From: Duganella levis
GTDB lineage: Bacteria > Pseudomonadota > Gammaproteobacteria > Burkholderiales > Burkholderiaceae_D
DNA length: 64,000 bases
NCBI RefSeq assembly: GCF_009857605.1
Contig: NZ_WWCT01000005.1
Location: forward strand, 1-64,000
Direction of reading: 5' to 3'
In this document: positions 27,359 through 36,095 of the stretch, piece after piece
How the letters are laid out: each line of letters starts with the position of its first letter
Position numbering within the stretch: position 1 is the stretch's first letter
The notes under the pieces: generated by a model
Seen by the model: the letters and a program-made list of their open reading frames with translations, nothing else
Database searches by the model: none
Told to the model about the DNA's origin: nothing
Program-made: the position numbers and the translations under genes

Positions 27359-29060
27359 GATCGGTGGCCTTGCGCAGGCGGTCGAACGGACTGGTGTAGG
27401 AATTATTGAACGGATCGTCCTTGTTGTCCTTGCCGTCCTTATCCGACTTCATCTCCAGCTTGAACGCCGAGCCTGAAAGGGCCATCTCCTTCTTGCCCCG
27501 GTCGGCCAGGTCTTCGCGGCGGCGTGCCTGCCACTCGCGTTCGCGCGCATCGATCAGCGACTGGTCGTAGAACGACGCATCCGGCGCCTTGCGCGCATAA
27601 CCCAGCTGATCCAGCGCAGCCATCACGCCGCCTTGCAGGTTGTACGACTCGGCCAGCGCAATGTGCTGCAGCGCCAGCTTGCCCTGCTTGGAATACACCT
27701 GCGCCAGCAAATCGTAGGCTTCGATATCTTCGCGGTACAGCTGCACTTGGTCGCGCAGGTAAGCGCCGGCCTCGTCCAGCTTGCCGGCAGCGAGCAACGC
27801 TTCGCCATACTGATGCGCAATGCCGCGCGACAGCGGGAATTTGAGGTGCGCCGCTTCCGCCTCGGTGGCGGCCTTGGCCAGCATCTCTTTGTTTTCAGTC
27901 TGCGCCAGCTTGATCTCGATTGAGGTCGCGGCAAAAATCGACTCCGCCTTGCTGCGCGGCGAAGCGCCGAACACGCCGGCCGGCGGCGGCTTGTTGACCG
28001 TCTCGCGCGCCTGGTCCAGCCATTTCTGCGCGGCGTCGGTGTCGCCTTGTTTCATGGTCAGGAACGCCATACCGTACTGGCCGGCAGCCTTCTGCTGCCA
28101 ACTGTCCTGCAAAATCTGGCCCTGGAAGAACTGCTTGGTTTCGCTGTAGCCGTTGGCGCTCTGGTCTTGCAGCACGCGCGCGCGCGAACGCACCAGGAAG
28201 AAGTCCAGGCTGTCCTGGCGCTGCTTGTACGGCTGCGCGCGGATACGCGCCTGGATATCGGCGATGCGCTCGCTGGTCAATGGGTGAGTCAGCAGCCAGG
28301 CCGGCACCAGATCGCTGTAATTGCGCGTGGAAGCCTGCATCTGCTGGAAGAACGCCACCATGCCCGACGGATCGAAACCGGCCTCGCCCATGATCTGGAA
28401 ACCGATGCGGTCGGCTTCACGCTCGGCGTCGCGGCCGAAGTTCAGCTGCCGCTGGATCGCCAGGCCCTGGCCGCCGAGGAACACGCCCATGGCCGCATCG
28501 CCGCCGCCCTGGCGCGCCGTCAGCGCCGCCAGGATCATCGCCGCCAGCGGGATCAGCGCATCCTGCTTCTGCTGGCCGATGGAGCGGGCAATGTGCCGCT
28601 GCACCACGTGGCCGACCTCGTGGCCCAGCACCGACGCCAGCTCCGACTCGCTCTGCGCCTGCAACAGCAGCGCCGAGTGGACCGCGATGAAGCCGCCTGG
28701 CAGCGCGAACGCATTCAGCTGCGGATCGCGCACCACGAAGAAGAAATAATCGTACTTGGCCTCGCCGCGCGCGCCCGGACGGGCGTCCACCAGCACGTTG
28801 CCGAAGTTGTTCATGTATTCGAGGATGGGGCCATCGTCGAGGTAATCGCGGTCGCGGCGGATATCGCGCATGATTTCCTCGCCCAGCTTGCGCTCCATCA
28901 GCGGCGACAAATCCTGGCTTTCCGTGCCGCCGAGCGCGGGCAGGTTGGGAATCTTGGCAGGCGCGAGACCAGTCTGCGCCATAGCCATCGGCATGGCGAT
29001 CAGCAGCGCGGCGGCAACGGCGCGCATGCGGCCAGAGTAAGAGGAGCGTTTAGCATTCAC
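27330..29060 (-). CDS. M48-family periplasmic metalloprotease (BepA/YfgC-like) with TPR tail
   Basis: The 576-residue protein has a signal peptide (residues 1-28, MAMA-Q). The M48 domain carries H147-E-V-G-H151 and a third zinc ligand in the DAEREADRIG segment. The second half contains TPR-like helices (for example HQYGEALLAAGKLDEAGAYL). This matches BepA, which degrades or assists stalled outer-membrane proteins and LptD. It is about 90 residues longer than E. coli BepA because of a charged C-terminal tail (residues about 520-576) rich in Lys, Asp and Arg. It is divergent from moaC. Confidence 0.9.
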   Translation of the reverse strand: MNAKRSSYSGRMRAVAAALLIAMPMAMAQTGLAPAKIPNLPALGGTESQDLSPLMERKLGEEIMRDIRRDRDYLDDGPILEYMNNFGNVLVDARPGARGEAKYDYFFFVVRDPQLNAFALPGGFIAVHSALLLQAQSESELASVLGHEVGHVVQRHIARSIGQQKQDALIPLAAMILAALTARQGGGDAAMGVFLGGQGLAIQRQLNFGRDAEREADRIGFQIMGEAGFDPSGMVAFFQQMQASTRNYSDLVPAWLLTHPLTSERIADIQARIRAQPYKQRQDSLDFFLVRSRARVLQDQSANGYSETKQFFQGQILQDSWQQKAAGQYGMAFLTMKQGDTDAAQKWLDQARETVNKPPPAGVFGASPRSKAESIFAATSIEIKLAQTENKEMLAKAATEAEAAHLKFPLSRGIAHQYGEALLAAGKLDEAGAYLRDQVQLYREDIEAYDLLAQVYSKQGKLALQHIALAESYNLQGGVMAALDQLGYARKAPDASFYDQSLIDAREREWQARRREDLADRGKKEMALSGSAFKLEMKSDKDGKDNKDDPFNNSYTSPFDRLRKATDPMQSPGSVR

Positions 29061-29069
29061 GGTGATATG

Positions 29070-29088
29070 ATACCCGCAACTCGGGTAT
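29070..29088. promoter_or_regulatory. Perfect palindrome in the bepA-like / moaC divergent gap
   Basis: ATACCCG-CAACT-CGGGTAT has 7-base perfect arms and lies ten bases upstream of the protease start and about 40 bases upstream of moaC. It could be an operator or an mRNA hairpin in the protease leader. No known regulator motif is recognised. Confidence 0.5.
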
Positions 29089-29107
29089 GAAAACTGAGGG
29101 ACACATT

Positions 29108-29134
29108 ATGAATCATTTTAAGCTGCAACCATGA
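29108..29134 (+). CDS. Eight-codon upstream ORF coupled to moaC
   Basis: ATG 29108 opens an 8-residue ORF (MNHFKLQP) ending in TGA at 29132-29134, which overlaps the moaC ATG in the sequence ATGA. The tiny ORF has a good ribosome site (GAGGG, 29096-29100, seven bases before ATG), while moaC itself has none. Translational coupling through this ORF is inferred. A sequencing error hiding a longer moaC N-terminus is a less likely alternative. Confidence 0.45.
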   Translation: MNHFKLQP

Positions 29135-29616
29135 CCACCGATCACCTGACCCATTTCGACGCCACCGGACAAGCCCACATGGTGGATGTCGGCGCCAAAG
29201 CCGAGACCCACCGCATCGCACTGGCCAGCGGTTCCATCCGCATGAAACCGGAGACGCTGGCCATCATCCTGAGCGGCACCGCCAAGAAAGGCGACGTGCT
29301 GGGGATTGCCCGCATCGCCGCCATCATGGCCTCCAAACGCACCAGCGACCTGATCCCGTTGTGCCACCCGCTGGCCCTGACCCGGGTGGCGGTCGACTTT
29401 GTAACCGACGTCGAAAATTCTTCGGTGCACTGCAAGGCGCAAGTGGAAACCTACGGCAAGACCGGCGTAGAGATGGAAGCACTCACTGCGGTGCAAGTCG
29501 GCTTGCTGACTGTGTATGACATGTGCAAAGCCGTGGATCGCGGCATGGTCATGAGCGATATCCGCGTGATGGAAAAGCACGGCGGCAAGTCGGGCGACTG
29601 GAGCGCGACGAGTTAA
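29131..29616 (+). CDS. moaC: Cyclic pyranopterin monophosphate synthase
   Basis: MoaC completes the first stage of molybdenum cofactor synthesis, turning the MoaA product into cPMP. The 161-residue protein has the full family signature: [40 protein letters not shown] and [17 protein letters not shown], ending with [26 protein letters not shown]. No other moa genes are near. The start lacks its own ribosome site and is coupled to a short upstream ORF. Confidence 0.95.
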   Translation: MTTDHLTHFDATGQAHMVDVGAKAETHRIALASGSIRMKPETLAIILSGTAKKGDVLGIARIAAIMASKRTSDLIPLCHPLALTRVAVDFVTDVENSSVHCKAQVETYGKTGVEMEALTAVQVGLLTVYDMCKAVDRGMVMSDIRVMEKHGGKSGDWSATS

Positions 29617-29765
29617 GCCGGGTACCTCCTCTTCATGACCAATCCGCAATGTGTTGTATTGCTTGATTGTCACATTTCGTTGGCGCGCATATAATTAATG
29701 TCGCAGGAACAATTTTCTGACGGTATTGTCACCGTAGTCATTTTGCGCCACATAGAAAGAGTTTG

Positions 29766-30476
29766 ATGAGCAGCAACCCTCCGCCGAGCGAAGCCAAGAC
29801 TCAGGAATACGAGTTTGAGCAAATGAACCTGCAAGTAGGCGGCAGGATACAGTTCATCACCCATCGCACCATCAAACCCATCCAGCACTTCTCAACGCTG
29901 ATCGGCTGGGTCAAAGATGAGTACATGATCGTCAAGGTGCCGTTTGAGAACAATGCACCGATCGCGCTCAACGAGGGCGACAAGCTGACGATCCGCGTGT
30001 TTTCCGGCGTGAACGTGTGCTCGTTCGCCTGCGTGGTGCAGCGGGTGTTTCCGCGCCCGCTGTTTTATGCGCACCTGAGTTTCCCGGTGTCGATCCAGGG
30101 CACCAGCCTGCGGGCGGCGATGCGGGTCAAGGTGGATATTCCGGCGCAGGTGACGACGCCGTCCGGCGCCACTTCGGTGTTCCTGGTCAACCTGAGCGTG
30201 TCGGGTGCGCTGATCGAGTCGCCCAAGCAGTTGTCCGAGGGCGAGGCGCATGTGGGGCTGTCGTTCTATCTGATTGCCCAGCCCGGCAACCGCCAGGTGC
30301 GCGTAAATCCGAATGCGACCATCCGCAATATCAATGTGGTCAAGCCGGCGACCGGCGACAAGCCGGAGGTGTTCACCTACGGCGTGCAGTTCGTCGACCT
30401 CGATCCGGTGCATTACACCATGCTGCAAAACCTCACCTACGAAGCGCTGATCGCCGACCGCCAGAAGATCGTTTAA
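29766..30476 (+). CDS. PilZ-domain c-di-GMP binding flagellar-brake-like (YcgR) protein
   Basis: The 236-residue protein has an N-terminal YcgR-like domain (about 20-110) and a PilZ domain. The c-di-GMP motif is RAAMR (116-120, RxxxR) followed by NLSVSG (142-147, N/DxSxxG). YcgR proteins slow flagellar rotation when c-di-GMP rises. The neighbour on the other side of a shared terminator is the type IV pilin gene, so a role in surface motility switching is plausible. ATG 29766 is preferred to the TTG at 29763. Confidence 0.88.
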   Translation: MSSNPPPSEAKTQEYEFEQMNLQVGGRIQFITHRTIKPIQHFSTLIGWVKDEYMIVKVPFENNAPIALNEGDKLTIRVFSGVNVCSFACVVQRVFPRPLFYAHLSFPVSIQGTSLRAAMRVKVDIPAQVTTPSGATSVFLVNLSVSGALIESPKQLSEGEAHVGLSFYLIAQPGNRQVRVNPNATIRNINVVKPATGDKPEVFTYGVQFVDLDPVHYTMLQNLTYEALIADRQKIV

Positions 30477-30486
30477 GCGGACGAAA

Positions 30487-30511
30487 AAAACCCGGCCAGC
30501 AGCCGGGTTTT
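30487..30511. terminator. Bidirectional terminator between the PilZ gene and pilA
   Basis: The stem AAAACCCGGC (30487-30496) / GCCGGGTTTT (30502-30511) has a CAGCA loop and is flanked by A runs on the left and T on the right. It therefore serves both converging genes. Confidence 0.85.
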
Positions 30512-30528
30512 CGCTAACGAAGGACAAC

Positions 30529-31005
30529 TTATTGGCTGGCAGCGGCAGCGTTGTTTTTCTGCAGGGCGGCAATCGCAACGGTGTTGGTTGCGGTGGTGGT
30601 GACATCCCATTTGACGTTGGAAGCACCGGCTGCAATCGTCGGGGTGAAGATCACGGTATTGTTGTCGATATCTTTGCCCACGCCAGTGTTAAAGGTGCCG
30701 GTAATTACCCCTGCGGCGACAGCAACAGACTTCAGTTCTTTGGTTGGCGTGAAGACCGGCACGCCATTCGCGCCGCTGTTGCAGTTGGCGAAGTCGCCGC
30801 CGGCTTCCTGTGCGCACAGCGCCACGCCGGTTTTGATCGAATCAACCGACGACATGGTCGTCGCCATCTTGGTTTTCACGGTGTAGTCGCTGTACTGCGG
30901 AATCGCGACGGCGGCCAGGATGCCGATAATGGCGACCACGATCATCAACTCGATCAGGGTGAAGCCGGCTTGTGCTTGTTTCTTCATCATTTTCATGGAT
31001 TTCAT
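30529..31005 (-). CDS. pilA: Type IV major pilin-like prepilin
   Basis: The 158-residue prepilin has a short basic leader ending at G14. Cleavage before F15 gives FTLIELMIVVAIIGILAAVAIP, the classic N-methylated pilin helix with E5 of the mature form (E19). The C-terminal part is a Thr/Ala/Val-rich pilin globular domain with two cysteines (in ALCAQ and FANCNSG) that could form a small disulfide loop. ATG 31005 was chosen because AGGAG lies seven bases upstream. It is expressed from a sigma-54-type promoter with an upstream repeat array. Confidence 0.92.
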   Translation of the reverse strand: MKSMKMMKKQAQAGFTLIELMIVVAIIGILAAVAIPQYSDYTVKTKMATTMSSVDSIKTGVALCAQEAGGDFANCNSGANGVPVFTPTKELKSVAVAAGVITGTFNTGVGKDIDNNTVIFTPTIAAGASNVKWDVTTTATNTVAIAALQKNNAAAASQ

Positions 31006-31058
31006 TTTGCGACTCCTAGGGGGTGTGATTACATTGTTGGGTGACACATCCCTACTAG

Positions 31059-31074
31059 TGCAATTGGTGTGCCA
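31059..31074 (-). promoter_or_regulatory. Sigma-54 (-24/-12) promoter of pilA
   Basis: On the minus strand the sequence TGGCAC-ACCAA-TTGCA has GG and GC exactly ten bases apart, differing from the consensus TGGCACGNNNNTTGCW only at the seventh base. It predicts a start of transcription near 31048, about 43 bases before the pilA ATG. Sigma-54 control of pilA through PilS/PilR is established in Pseudomonas and related bacteria. Confidence 0.85.
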
Positions 31075-31123
31075 GCCCATTTTTGCCTAAATTTTCAGCA
31101 AAACCCACCCAAAACTGCCATTT

Positions 31124-31182
31124 TTTGTCAGCCCGATGCGCCGCAATTTGTCAGCCTGTCCACGACTGACAAAATTTGTCAG
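31124..31182 (-). promoter_or_regulatory. Repeat array upstream of pilA, probable enhancer (PilR-type) sites
   Basis: The octamer TTTGTCAG occurs at 31124-31131, 31147-31154 and 31175-31182, with an inverted copy CTGACAAA at 31166-31173. The last two form a perfect 17-base palindrome centred on 31174. The sites lie about 50-108 bases upstream of the -24 element, where sigma-54 activators bind. The palindrome overlaps the stop codon of the upstream FHA gene. PilR as the binding protein is inferred. Confidence 0.7.
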
Positions 31183-31757
31183 GCCACGCGGAAGGTCATT
31201 TGCGTACCACTTAGGTCGATGACGTCGCCGTCGCTGAGGCGTTCAGCCACCTGCCGGTCCAAGGCTGTGCCGTTGAGCAGCGGCGCCAGTTCGCCTTCGG
31301 TATGGGTAATCGTATAGAACTGCGGATGGCGGTGGATCACCACCACCTGCACGCCGGCCCGGCCCAGCGTGGTCTGCGGCTTGGTCAACGCCACATGCTT
31401 GCCGGCATTCGCGCCGTTCAGCACCGACAATTCGGCCAGCACCGGCTGCGCCGCCGCCAGCGGACGCACGCCGTCCGCCACAAACGCCAGCTGGAATTTG
31501 GCCATCTTGATGGCGTCCTGATGTTGCAGGAAATGCTTGCCGATGCGGTGACCGTTGACGAAGGTGCCATTGGTGCTGTGCAAGTCTTCCAGGAAAGAGT
31601 CGTCGAGGATGGTGACGATGACCGCATGTTCGGCGCTGATGGCCGGATGGTTCAGCACGATGTCGTTGCGCGGATGCCGGCCCAAGGTCATGCGCTCCTT
31701 GCTCAGTTGCACCTGCTGCTCTGGTTGTCCGTCACGCGAGATGAGGAGCTTGGCCAA
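31179..31757 (-). CDS. Double FHA-domain protein
   Basis: The 192-residue protein has a clear FHA phosphothreonine-binding domain: TLGRHPRNDIVLNHPAISAEHA, then DLHSTNGTFVNGHRI. A weaker second FHA-like unit (about 110-190, with TLGRAG and LLNGTALDRQV) follows. It has no signal peptide or enzyme domain and so probably acts as an adaptor in Ser/Thr-phosphorylation or secretion complexes. TTG 31757 is used as the start, with GGAG just upstream. The ATG at 31814 lies inside the sucCD terminator and is rejected. It is located between sucD and pilA on the same strand. Confidence 0.82.
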   Translation of the reverse strand: MAKLLISRDGQPEQQVQLSKERMTLGRHPRNDIVLNHPAISAEHAVIVTILDDSFLEDLHSTNGTFVNGHRIGKHFLQHQDAIKMAKFQLAFVADGVRPLAAAQPVLAELSVLNGANAGKHVALTKPQTTLGRAGVQVVVIHRHPQFYTITHTEGELAPLLNGTALDRQVAERLSDGDVIDLSGTQMTFRVA

Positions 31758-31770
31758 TCGGGTCTCCGGC

Positions 31771-31806
31771 AAAAAATAAAGGGGAGCACATGGCTCCCCT
31801 TTATTA
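31771..31806 (-). terminator. Strong terminator of the sucCD operon
   Basis: AATAAAGGGGAGC (31775-31787) and GCTCCCCTTTATT (31793-31805) form a 13-bp perfect stem with a 5-base loop. On the minus strand it ends in a TTTATTTTTT run. It stops sucD transcription 24 bases after its stop codon and lies right upstream of the FHA start. Confidence 0.92.
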
Positions 31807-31829
31807 TTCCACAACTAGGCGGATGGAAA

Positions 31830-32711
31830 TTACAGCATTGCTTTCAGCAGGCGTGCCATTTCCGATGGGTTTTTGGTCACGGTGATGCCGCAAGCTTCCA
31901 TGATTTCCAGTTTGGCTTGTGCGGTGTCCGCGCCGCCCGAGATCAGCGCGCCGGCGTGGCCCATGCGCTTGCCTGGAGGAGCGGTAACGCCGGCGATGAA
32001 GCCAACCACCGGTTTTTTCATGTTGTCTTTGATCCAACGGGCTGCATTGGCTTCGTCTGGACCGCCGATTTCGCCGATCATGATGACCGCATCGGTATCA
32101 GGATCTTCGTTGAACATGCGCATCACGTCGATGTGCTTCAGACCGTTGATTGGGTCGCCGCCGATACCAACTGCCGACGATTGGCCCAGGCCCAGTGCGG
32201 TCAGCTGACCCACTGCTTCATAGGTCAGGGTGCCCGAACGCGACACGACGCCGATACGGCCCTTCTTGTGGATGTGACCTGGCATGATGCCGATCTTGAT
32301 TTCGTCAGGGGTGATCAGGCCTGGGCAGTTAGGGCCCAGCAGCAGGGTCTTCGAACCCGCTTTAGCCATACGGTCCTTGATTTCCATCATGTCGCGGACT
32401 GGAATGCCTTCGGTGATGCAAATTGCCAGGTCCAGGTTGGCTTCAACAGCTTCCCAGATCGCAGCAGCGGCGCCAGCTGGCGGCACGTAGATGACCGACA
32501 CGGTGGCGCCGGTTTCCGAAGCGGCTTCTTTCACCGAACCGAAAATTGGAATGCCTTCGAAGTCTTCGCCGGCTTTCTTCGGGTTTACGCCTGCTACGAA
32601 GGCGTTTTTGCCGTTCGCGTAGTCGCGGCACATGCGGGTGTGGAACTGGCCGGTTTTACCGGTGATACCCTGGGTGATGACTTTGGTGTCTTTGTTGATC
32701 AGAATAGACAT
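31830..32711 (-). CDS. sucD: Succinyl-CoA synthetase alpha subunit
   Basis: The 293-residue TCA-cycle enzyme subunit binds CoA and carries the phosphorylated histidine. It starts [25 protein letters not shown]. The catalytic His lies in [17 protein letters not shown]...MGHAGALI, with phospho-His in the [17 protein letters not shown] loop. The start is preceded by AAGGAAC. It follows sucC with a 13-base gap and ends at a strong terminator. Confidence 0.96.
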   Translation of the reverse strand: MSILINKDTKVITQGITGKTGQFHTRMCRDYANGKNAFVAGVNPKKAGEDFEGIPIFGSVKEAASETGATVSVIYVPPAGAAAAIWEAVEANLDLAICITEGIPVRDMMEIKDRMAKAGSKTLLLGPNCPGLITPDEIKIGIMPGHIHKKGRIGVVSRSGTLTYEAVGQLTALGLGQSSAVGIGGDPINGLKHIDVMRMFNEDPDTDAVIMIGEIGGPDEANAARWIKDNMKKPVVGFIAGVTAPPGKRMGHAGALISGGADTAQAKLEIMEACGITVTKNPSEMARLLKAML

Positions 32712-32724
32712 ATCGGTTCCTTAA

Positions 32725-33891
32725 TTATTTACCAGCAGCTGCGGCAACAACGCTCTTGGCTGCGTCTTCCATCGTGTCAGCAGCGATGATTGGCAGACCG
32801 GAGTCAGCCAGCATCTTCTTGCCCAGATCTTCGTTGGTGCCCTTCATGCGGACCACCAGCGGTACTTGCAGCGAAACTGCTTTCGATGCGGTGATCACGC
32901 CTTCGGCGATCACGTCGCAACGCATGATGCCGCCGAAGATGTTGACCAGGATGGCTTTCAGGCCTGGGTTTTTCAACATGATCTTGAAGGCTTCGGTGAC
33001 TTTCTCAGCCGTGGCGCCACCGCCGACGTCCAGGAAGTTGGCCGGCTCGCCGCCGAACAGCTTGATGGTGTCCATGGTCGCCATGGCCAGACCGGCGCCG
33101 TTCACCAGGCAGCCGATGTTGCCGTCCAGCGAGATGTAGGCCAGGTCGAATTTCGATGCTTCCACTTCAGCTGGATCTTCTTCGTCCAGATCGCGGTAAG
33201 CGACGATTTCTGGTTGACGGAACAGGGCGTTGGCGTCGAAGTTGAATTTCGCGTCCAGAGCGATGATCTTGCCCGAACCGGTCACGATCAGCGGGTTGAT
33301 TTCGGCCAGCGACGAATCGGTTTCCCAGTAGGCTTTGTACAGGCCTTGCAGGTTGGTCACGGCATCAGCGATCGAACCTTCTGGCACGCCGATTTTTGCA
33401 GCGATGGCAGCAGCGTCAGCGTCGGTCAGGCCGACGGCTGGATCGATGGCGATCGAGTGGATTTTTTCTGGGTGGGACTCGGCAACTTCTTCGATGTCCA
33501 TGCCGCCTTCCGACGAGGCCATCAGCACAACGCGCTGGGTCACGCGGTCGGTCACCAGCGATACGTACAGTTCTTGTTTGATGTCCGCGCCTTCTTCGAT
33601 CAGCAGGCGACGTACTTTTTGGCCTTCTGGGCCGGTCTGATGGGTGATCAGCTGCATGCCCAGGATCTGGTCAGCGTATTCTTTAACTTGTTCCAGCGAC
33701 TTGGCAACTTTCACGCCGCCGCCTTTACCACGGCCACCGGCGTGGATTTGAGCTTTCACAACCCAGACTGGGCCGCCCAAGGTTTCAGCAGCTTTCACTG
33801 CTTCTTCAACGGACAGGCACGGAATGCCGCGCGGTACCGTCACTCCGTATTTTCGGAGGATTTCTTTGCCTTGATACTCATGGATTTTCAT
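32725..33891 (-). CDS. sucC: Succinyl-CoA synthetase beta subunit
   Basis: The 388-residue ATP-grasp subunit binds nucleotide: [53 protein letters not shown] and the conserved [13 protein letters not shown] and [10 protein letters not shown] loops. With SucD it makes ATP or GTP from succinyl-CoA. AGGGAAG precedes the ATG. The upstream gap of 432 bases must contain its promoter, but I see no clean sigma-70 box. Confidence 0.96.
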   Translation of the reverse strand: MKIHEYQGKEILRKYGVTVPRGIPCLSVEEAVKAAETLGGPVWVVKAQIHAGGRGKGGGVKVAKSLEQVKEYADQILGMQLITHQTGPEGQKVRRLLIEEGADIKQELYVSLVTDRVTQRVVLMASSEGGMDIEEVAESHPEKIHSIAIDPAVGLTDADAAAIAAKIGVPEGSIADAVTNLQGLYKAYWETDSSLAEINPLIVTGSGKIIALDAKFNFDANALFRQPEIVAYRDLDEEDPAEVEASKFDLAYISLDGNIGCLVNGAGLAMATMDTIKLFGGEPANFLDVGGGATAEKVTEAFKIMLKNPGLKAILVNIFGGIMRCDVIAEGVITASKAVSLQVPLVVRMKGTNEDLGKKMLADSGLPIIAADTMEDAAKSVVAAAAGK

Positions 33892-34323
33892 GCTGGCTTC
33901 CCTTCTGATGCTGATGTGTATAAATCGGTTGAATGATTAAGCAGATAATGTTGCTACGCGCTACCCGGTGCTGCTTTGTCCACCCAGCGCGGGTAAAACT
34001 TCGCCACTGCGCTGGCCAGGCCGTGCAGGGTGAGGAATCTTGTAGTGCAAATCGGTGTTTGATGCAGAGGGGTGCCGCCAATAGTCCGCACACCATCCCG
34101 GTTCGGGATAGGGGTTGCGCGCGAGGACCGCAGCGCACGTCGGATAACTGGAGTTAACAGGGACATAAGATCGATACCGCTCTCGCGGCATGTAATTAGT
34201 TAGCAGCCTGGCGCATTTTCTCTTACTAAAAATGCACGTTGCCGCAGCTTCTACGGACAACCACCGCACCCGCGGTGCTGCAAAAACCCGCAAAGTTTAG
34301 CACACCCCGCACCGGCTGGATAC
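33892..34323. other. 432-base intergenic region between recX and sucC
   Basis: No convincing gene is present. It must hold the sucCD promoter. Three minus-strand reading frames are open for 70-110 codons. One (33954-34166, ending FLTLHGLASAVAKFYPRW...) has a codon third-position G/C bias like real genes, but no ribosome site or recognisable family. A small CACCGC/GCGGTG hairpin lies at about 34263-34278. The region could hide a small RNA or a gene remnant. Confidence 0.4.
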
Positions 34324-34776
34324 TCAGTCGTCGAGATCAGCGCCTTTGATGACCTTTTGCACGGTGCGTTGCGAGAAGCCGCGCTGCAACAGAAAGCGAA
34401 TTTGCTTATGTCGATCCTGTGGATCATTTGCCACGATGCCGAACTTGCGCTGCCAGATGTCGCGGGCGCGTTCGATCTCGGTGTCGGCCAGATTGGATTT
34501 GAGTTCTTGCAGGGCTTCGCCATTGACGCCGTGGCTTTGCAGTTCGGCGACAATGCGGCTATTACCGTACCGGGCGGCACGGCGGTGGATCAGCGCTTCG
34601 GAGAAGCGCTCTTGCGACAGCCAGTTGTTTTTTTCCAGCAGGTCGAGCAGGGCATCGACGTCGTCGCCCTCTTCGGCATACTTGGACAGCTTGCGCGCCA
34701 GTTCCAGCCGGCTATGCTCGCGCATCGAGAGATAGCGCAGCGCACGGGCTTTCAGGCTAAGTGGGGGTGTTCGCAT
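34324..34776 (-). CDS. recX: Regulatory protein RecX
   Basis: The 150-residue all-helical inhibitor of RecA filament growth shows the typical order: [49 protein letters not shown] and [12 protein letters not shown], then [19 protein letters not shown]. It lies downstream of recA on the same strand, 81 bases away, with a pair of dispersed hairpin repeats between. It is likely co-expressed during SOS by readthrough. Confidence 0.93.
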   Translation of the reverse strand: MRTPPLSLKARALRYLSMREHSRLELARKLSKYAEEGDDVDALLDLLEKNNWLSQERFSEALIHRRAARYGNSRIVAELQSHGVNGEALQELKSNLADTEIERARDIWQRKFGIVANDPQDRHKQIRFLLQRGFSQRTVQKVIKGADLDD

Positions 34777-34783
34777 AGATACC

Positions 34784-34853
34784 GTCGCTCCCGCGCAGGC
34801 GGGAGCCGATACAACGCTGACTCAGCATGGGTTCCCGCCTGCGCGGGAACGAC
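34784..34853. repeat. Inverted pair of GC-rich dispersed palindromes between recA and recX
   Basis: The palindrome GCTCCCGCGCAGGCGGGAGC (34787-34806) and the related GTTCCCGCCTGCGCGGGAAC (34831-34850) lie 24 bases apart, in opposite orientation when the flanking GTCG/CGAC is included. Such short intergenic repeats are common in Burkholderiales genomes and can fold at mRNA ends. Here they may limit recA-to-recX transcription. Confidence 0.7.
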
Positions 34854-34857
34854 ATGC

Positions 34858-35949
34858 TTAGGCCGCGTCGGCTTCCGGCTTGGCTGGCTTCAGCTTGACC
34901 ACGGTGGTGTCGGCGCCAGCCAGTGGCGGCAGCGCGCGCACGCCCAGCGATTCACGCACCTTGTTTTCGATTTCCCACGCCAGCGCCGGACGCTCTTGCA
35001 GGAAGATACGGGCGTTGTCCTTGCCCTGGCCGACGCGTTCGCCGTTGTAGCTGTACCACGAGCCCGACTTCTCGACGATCTTGGCTTCCACGCCCAGATC
35101 GAGGATTTCGCCTTCGCGCGAGGTGCCGGCGCCGTACAGGATGTCGAAGTGCGCTTCCTTGAACGGTGGCGCGATCTTGTTCTTGACGACCTTGACCTTG
35201 GTTTCGTTACCGATCACCTCGTCGCCCGATTTGATCGAGCCGGTGCGGCGGATGTCCAGGCGCACCGAGGCGTAGAACTTCAGCGCGTTACCGCCGGTGG
35301 TGGTTTCGGGCGAACCGAACATCACACCGATTTTCATACGGATCTGATTGATGAAGATCACCAGGGTGTTGGTGCGGTTGATCGAACCGGTCAGCTTGCG
35401 CAGGGCTTGCGACATCAGGCGTGCTTGCAGGCCCGGCAGCGAGTCACCCATGTCGCCTTCGATCTCGGCGCGTGGCGTCAGCGCGGCGACCGAGTCGACC
35501 ACCACCATGTCGACCGAACCGGAACGGACCAGCGCGTCGCAGATTTCCAGCGCTTGTTCGCCGGTGTCCGGCTGCGAAATCAGCAGCTCGTGCAGGTTGA
35601 CGCCCAGTTTTTGCGCGTAGCCGACGTCCAGCGCGTGCTCGGCGTCGATGAAGGCGCAGGTGCCGCCTAGTTTTTGCATCTCGGCGATGGTTTGCAGGGT
35701 CAGCGTGGTTTTACCCGACGACTCAGGGCCGTAGATTTCTACGACGCGGCCGCGCGGCAGGCCGCCGACGCCCAGCGCCACGTCCAGGCCCAGCGAGCCG
35801 GTCGAGACCACTTGCACTTCTTCGATAGGGGCACTGGCGTCCATGCGCATGACGGAACCCTTGCCGAATTGCTTTTCGATCTGGGCCAGCGCAGCTGCCA
35901 GCGCCTTGGCTTTTTCAGATGCAGGTACTACGCCTTTTTTGTCGTCCAT
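34858..35949 (-). CDS. recA: Recombinase RecA
   Basis: The 363-residue DNA strand-exchange ATPase and LexA coprotease has Walker [11 protein letters not shown], Walker [12 protein letters not shown], loop L1 [10 protein letters not shown] and L2 region [29 protein letters not shown]. The C-terminus is acidic/Lys-rich. A LexA box lies 40-60 bases upstream of its start. recX follows. Confidence 0.98.
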   Translation of the reverse strand: MDDKKGVVPASEKAKALAAALAQIEKQFGKGSVMRMDASAPIEEVQVVSTGSLGLDVALGVGGLPRGRVVEIYGPESSGKTTLTLQTIAEMQKLGGTCAFIDAEHALDVGYAQKLGVNLHELLISQPDTGEQALEICDALVRSGSVDMVVVDSVAALTPRAEIEGDMGDSLPGLQARLMSQALRKLTGSINRTNTLVIFINQIRMKIGVMFGSPETTTGGNALKFYASVRLDIRRTGSIKSGDEVIGNETKVKVVKNKIAPPFKEAHFDILYGAGTSREGEILDLGVEAKIVEKSGSWYSYNGERVGQGKDNARIFLQERPALAWEIENKVRESLGVRALPPLAGADTTVVKLKPAKPEADAA

Positions 35950-35987
35950 AATGTGCTTTCAGCCAGTGAGGTTGTTCAATACAGGTA

Positions 35988-36009
35988 GCACTGTATAAAA
36001 AAACAGTGC
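35988..36009 (-). promoter_or_regulatory. LexA (SOS) box upstream of recA
   Basis: The core CTGT-ATAAAAAA-ACAG (35991-36006) fits the CTGT-N8-ACAG consensus, and the flanks GCA/TGC extend the palindrome. It sits 42 bases before the recA start codon, in the position of the promoter, so recA is predicted to be SOS-induced. Confidence 0.9.
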
Positions 36010-36095
36010 TTAATGCAAGCGGGATTTGCGCTAATTCTTTGAGAAAGCACAAAAACTCGCCAAAATAGGGGCTTGTACAGCCGGAGTAGATTCAC

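Noticed and set aside
31758..31814. ATG 31814 as start of the FHA protein
   Set aside because: The added 19 residues are encoded by the sucCD terminator stem; TTG 31757 has a ribosome site.
33961..34293. 110-codon minus-strand frame in the recX-sucC gap
   Set aside because: It is Arg/Cys/Pro-rich with no ribosome site and no recognisable fold. Another frame in the same place looks slightly better, but neither is supported.
34787..34850. CRISPR-like repeat pair
   Set aside because: There are only two imperfect palindromes in opposite orientation with no regular spacers; they are dispersed intergenic repeats.
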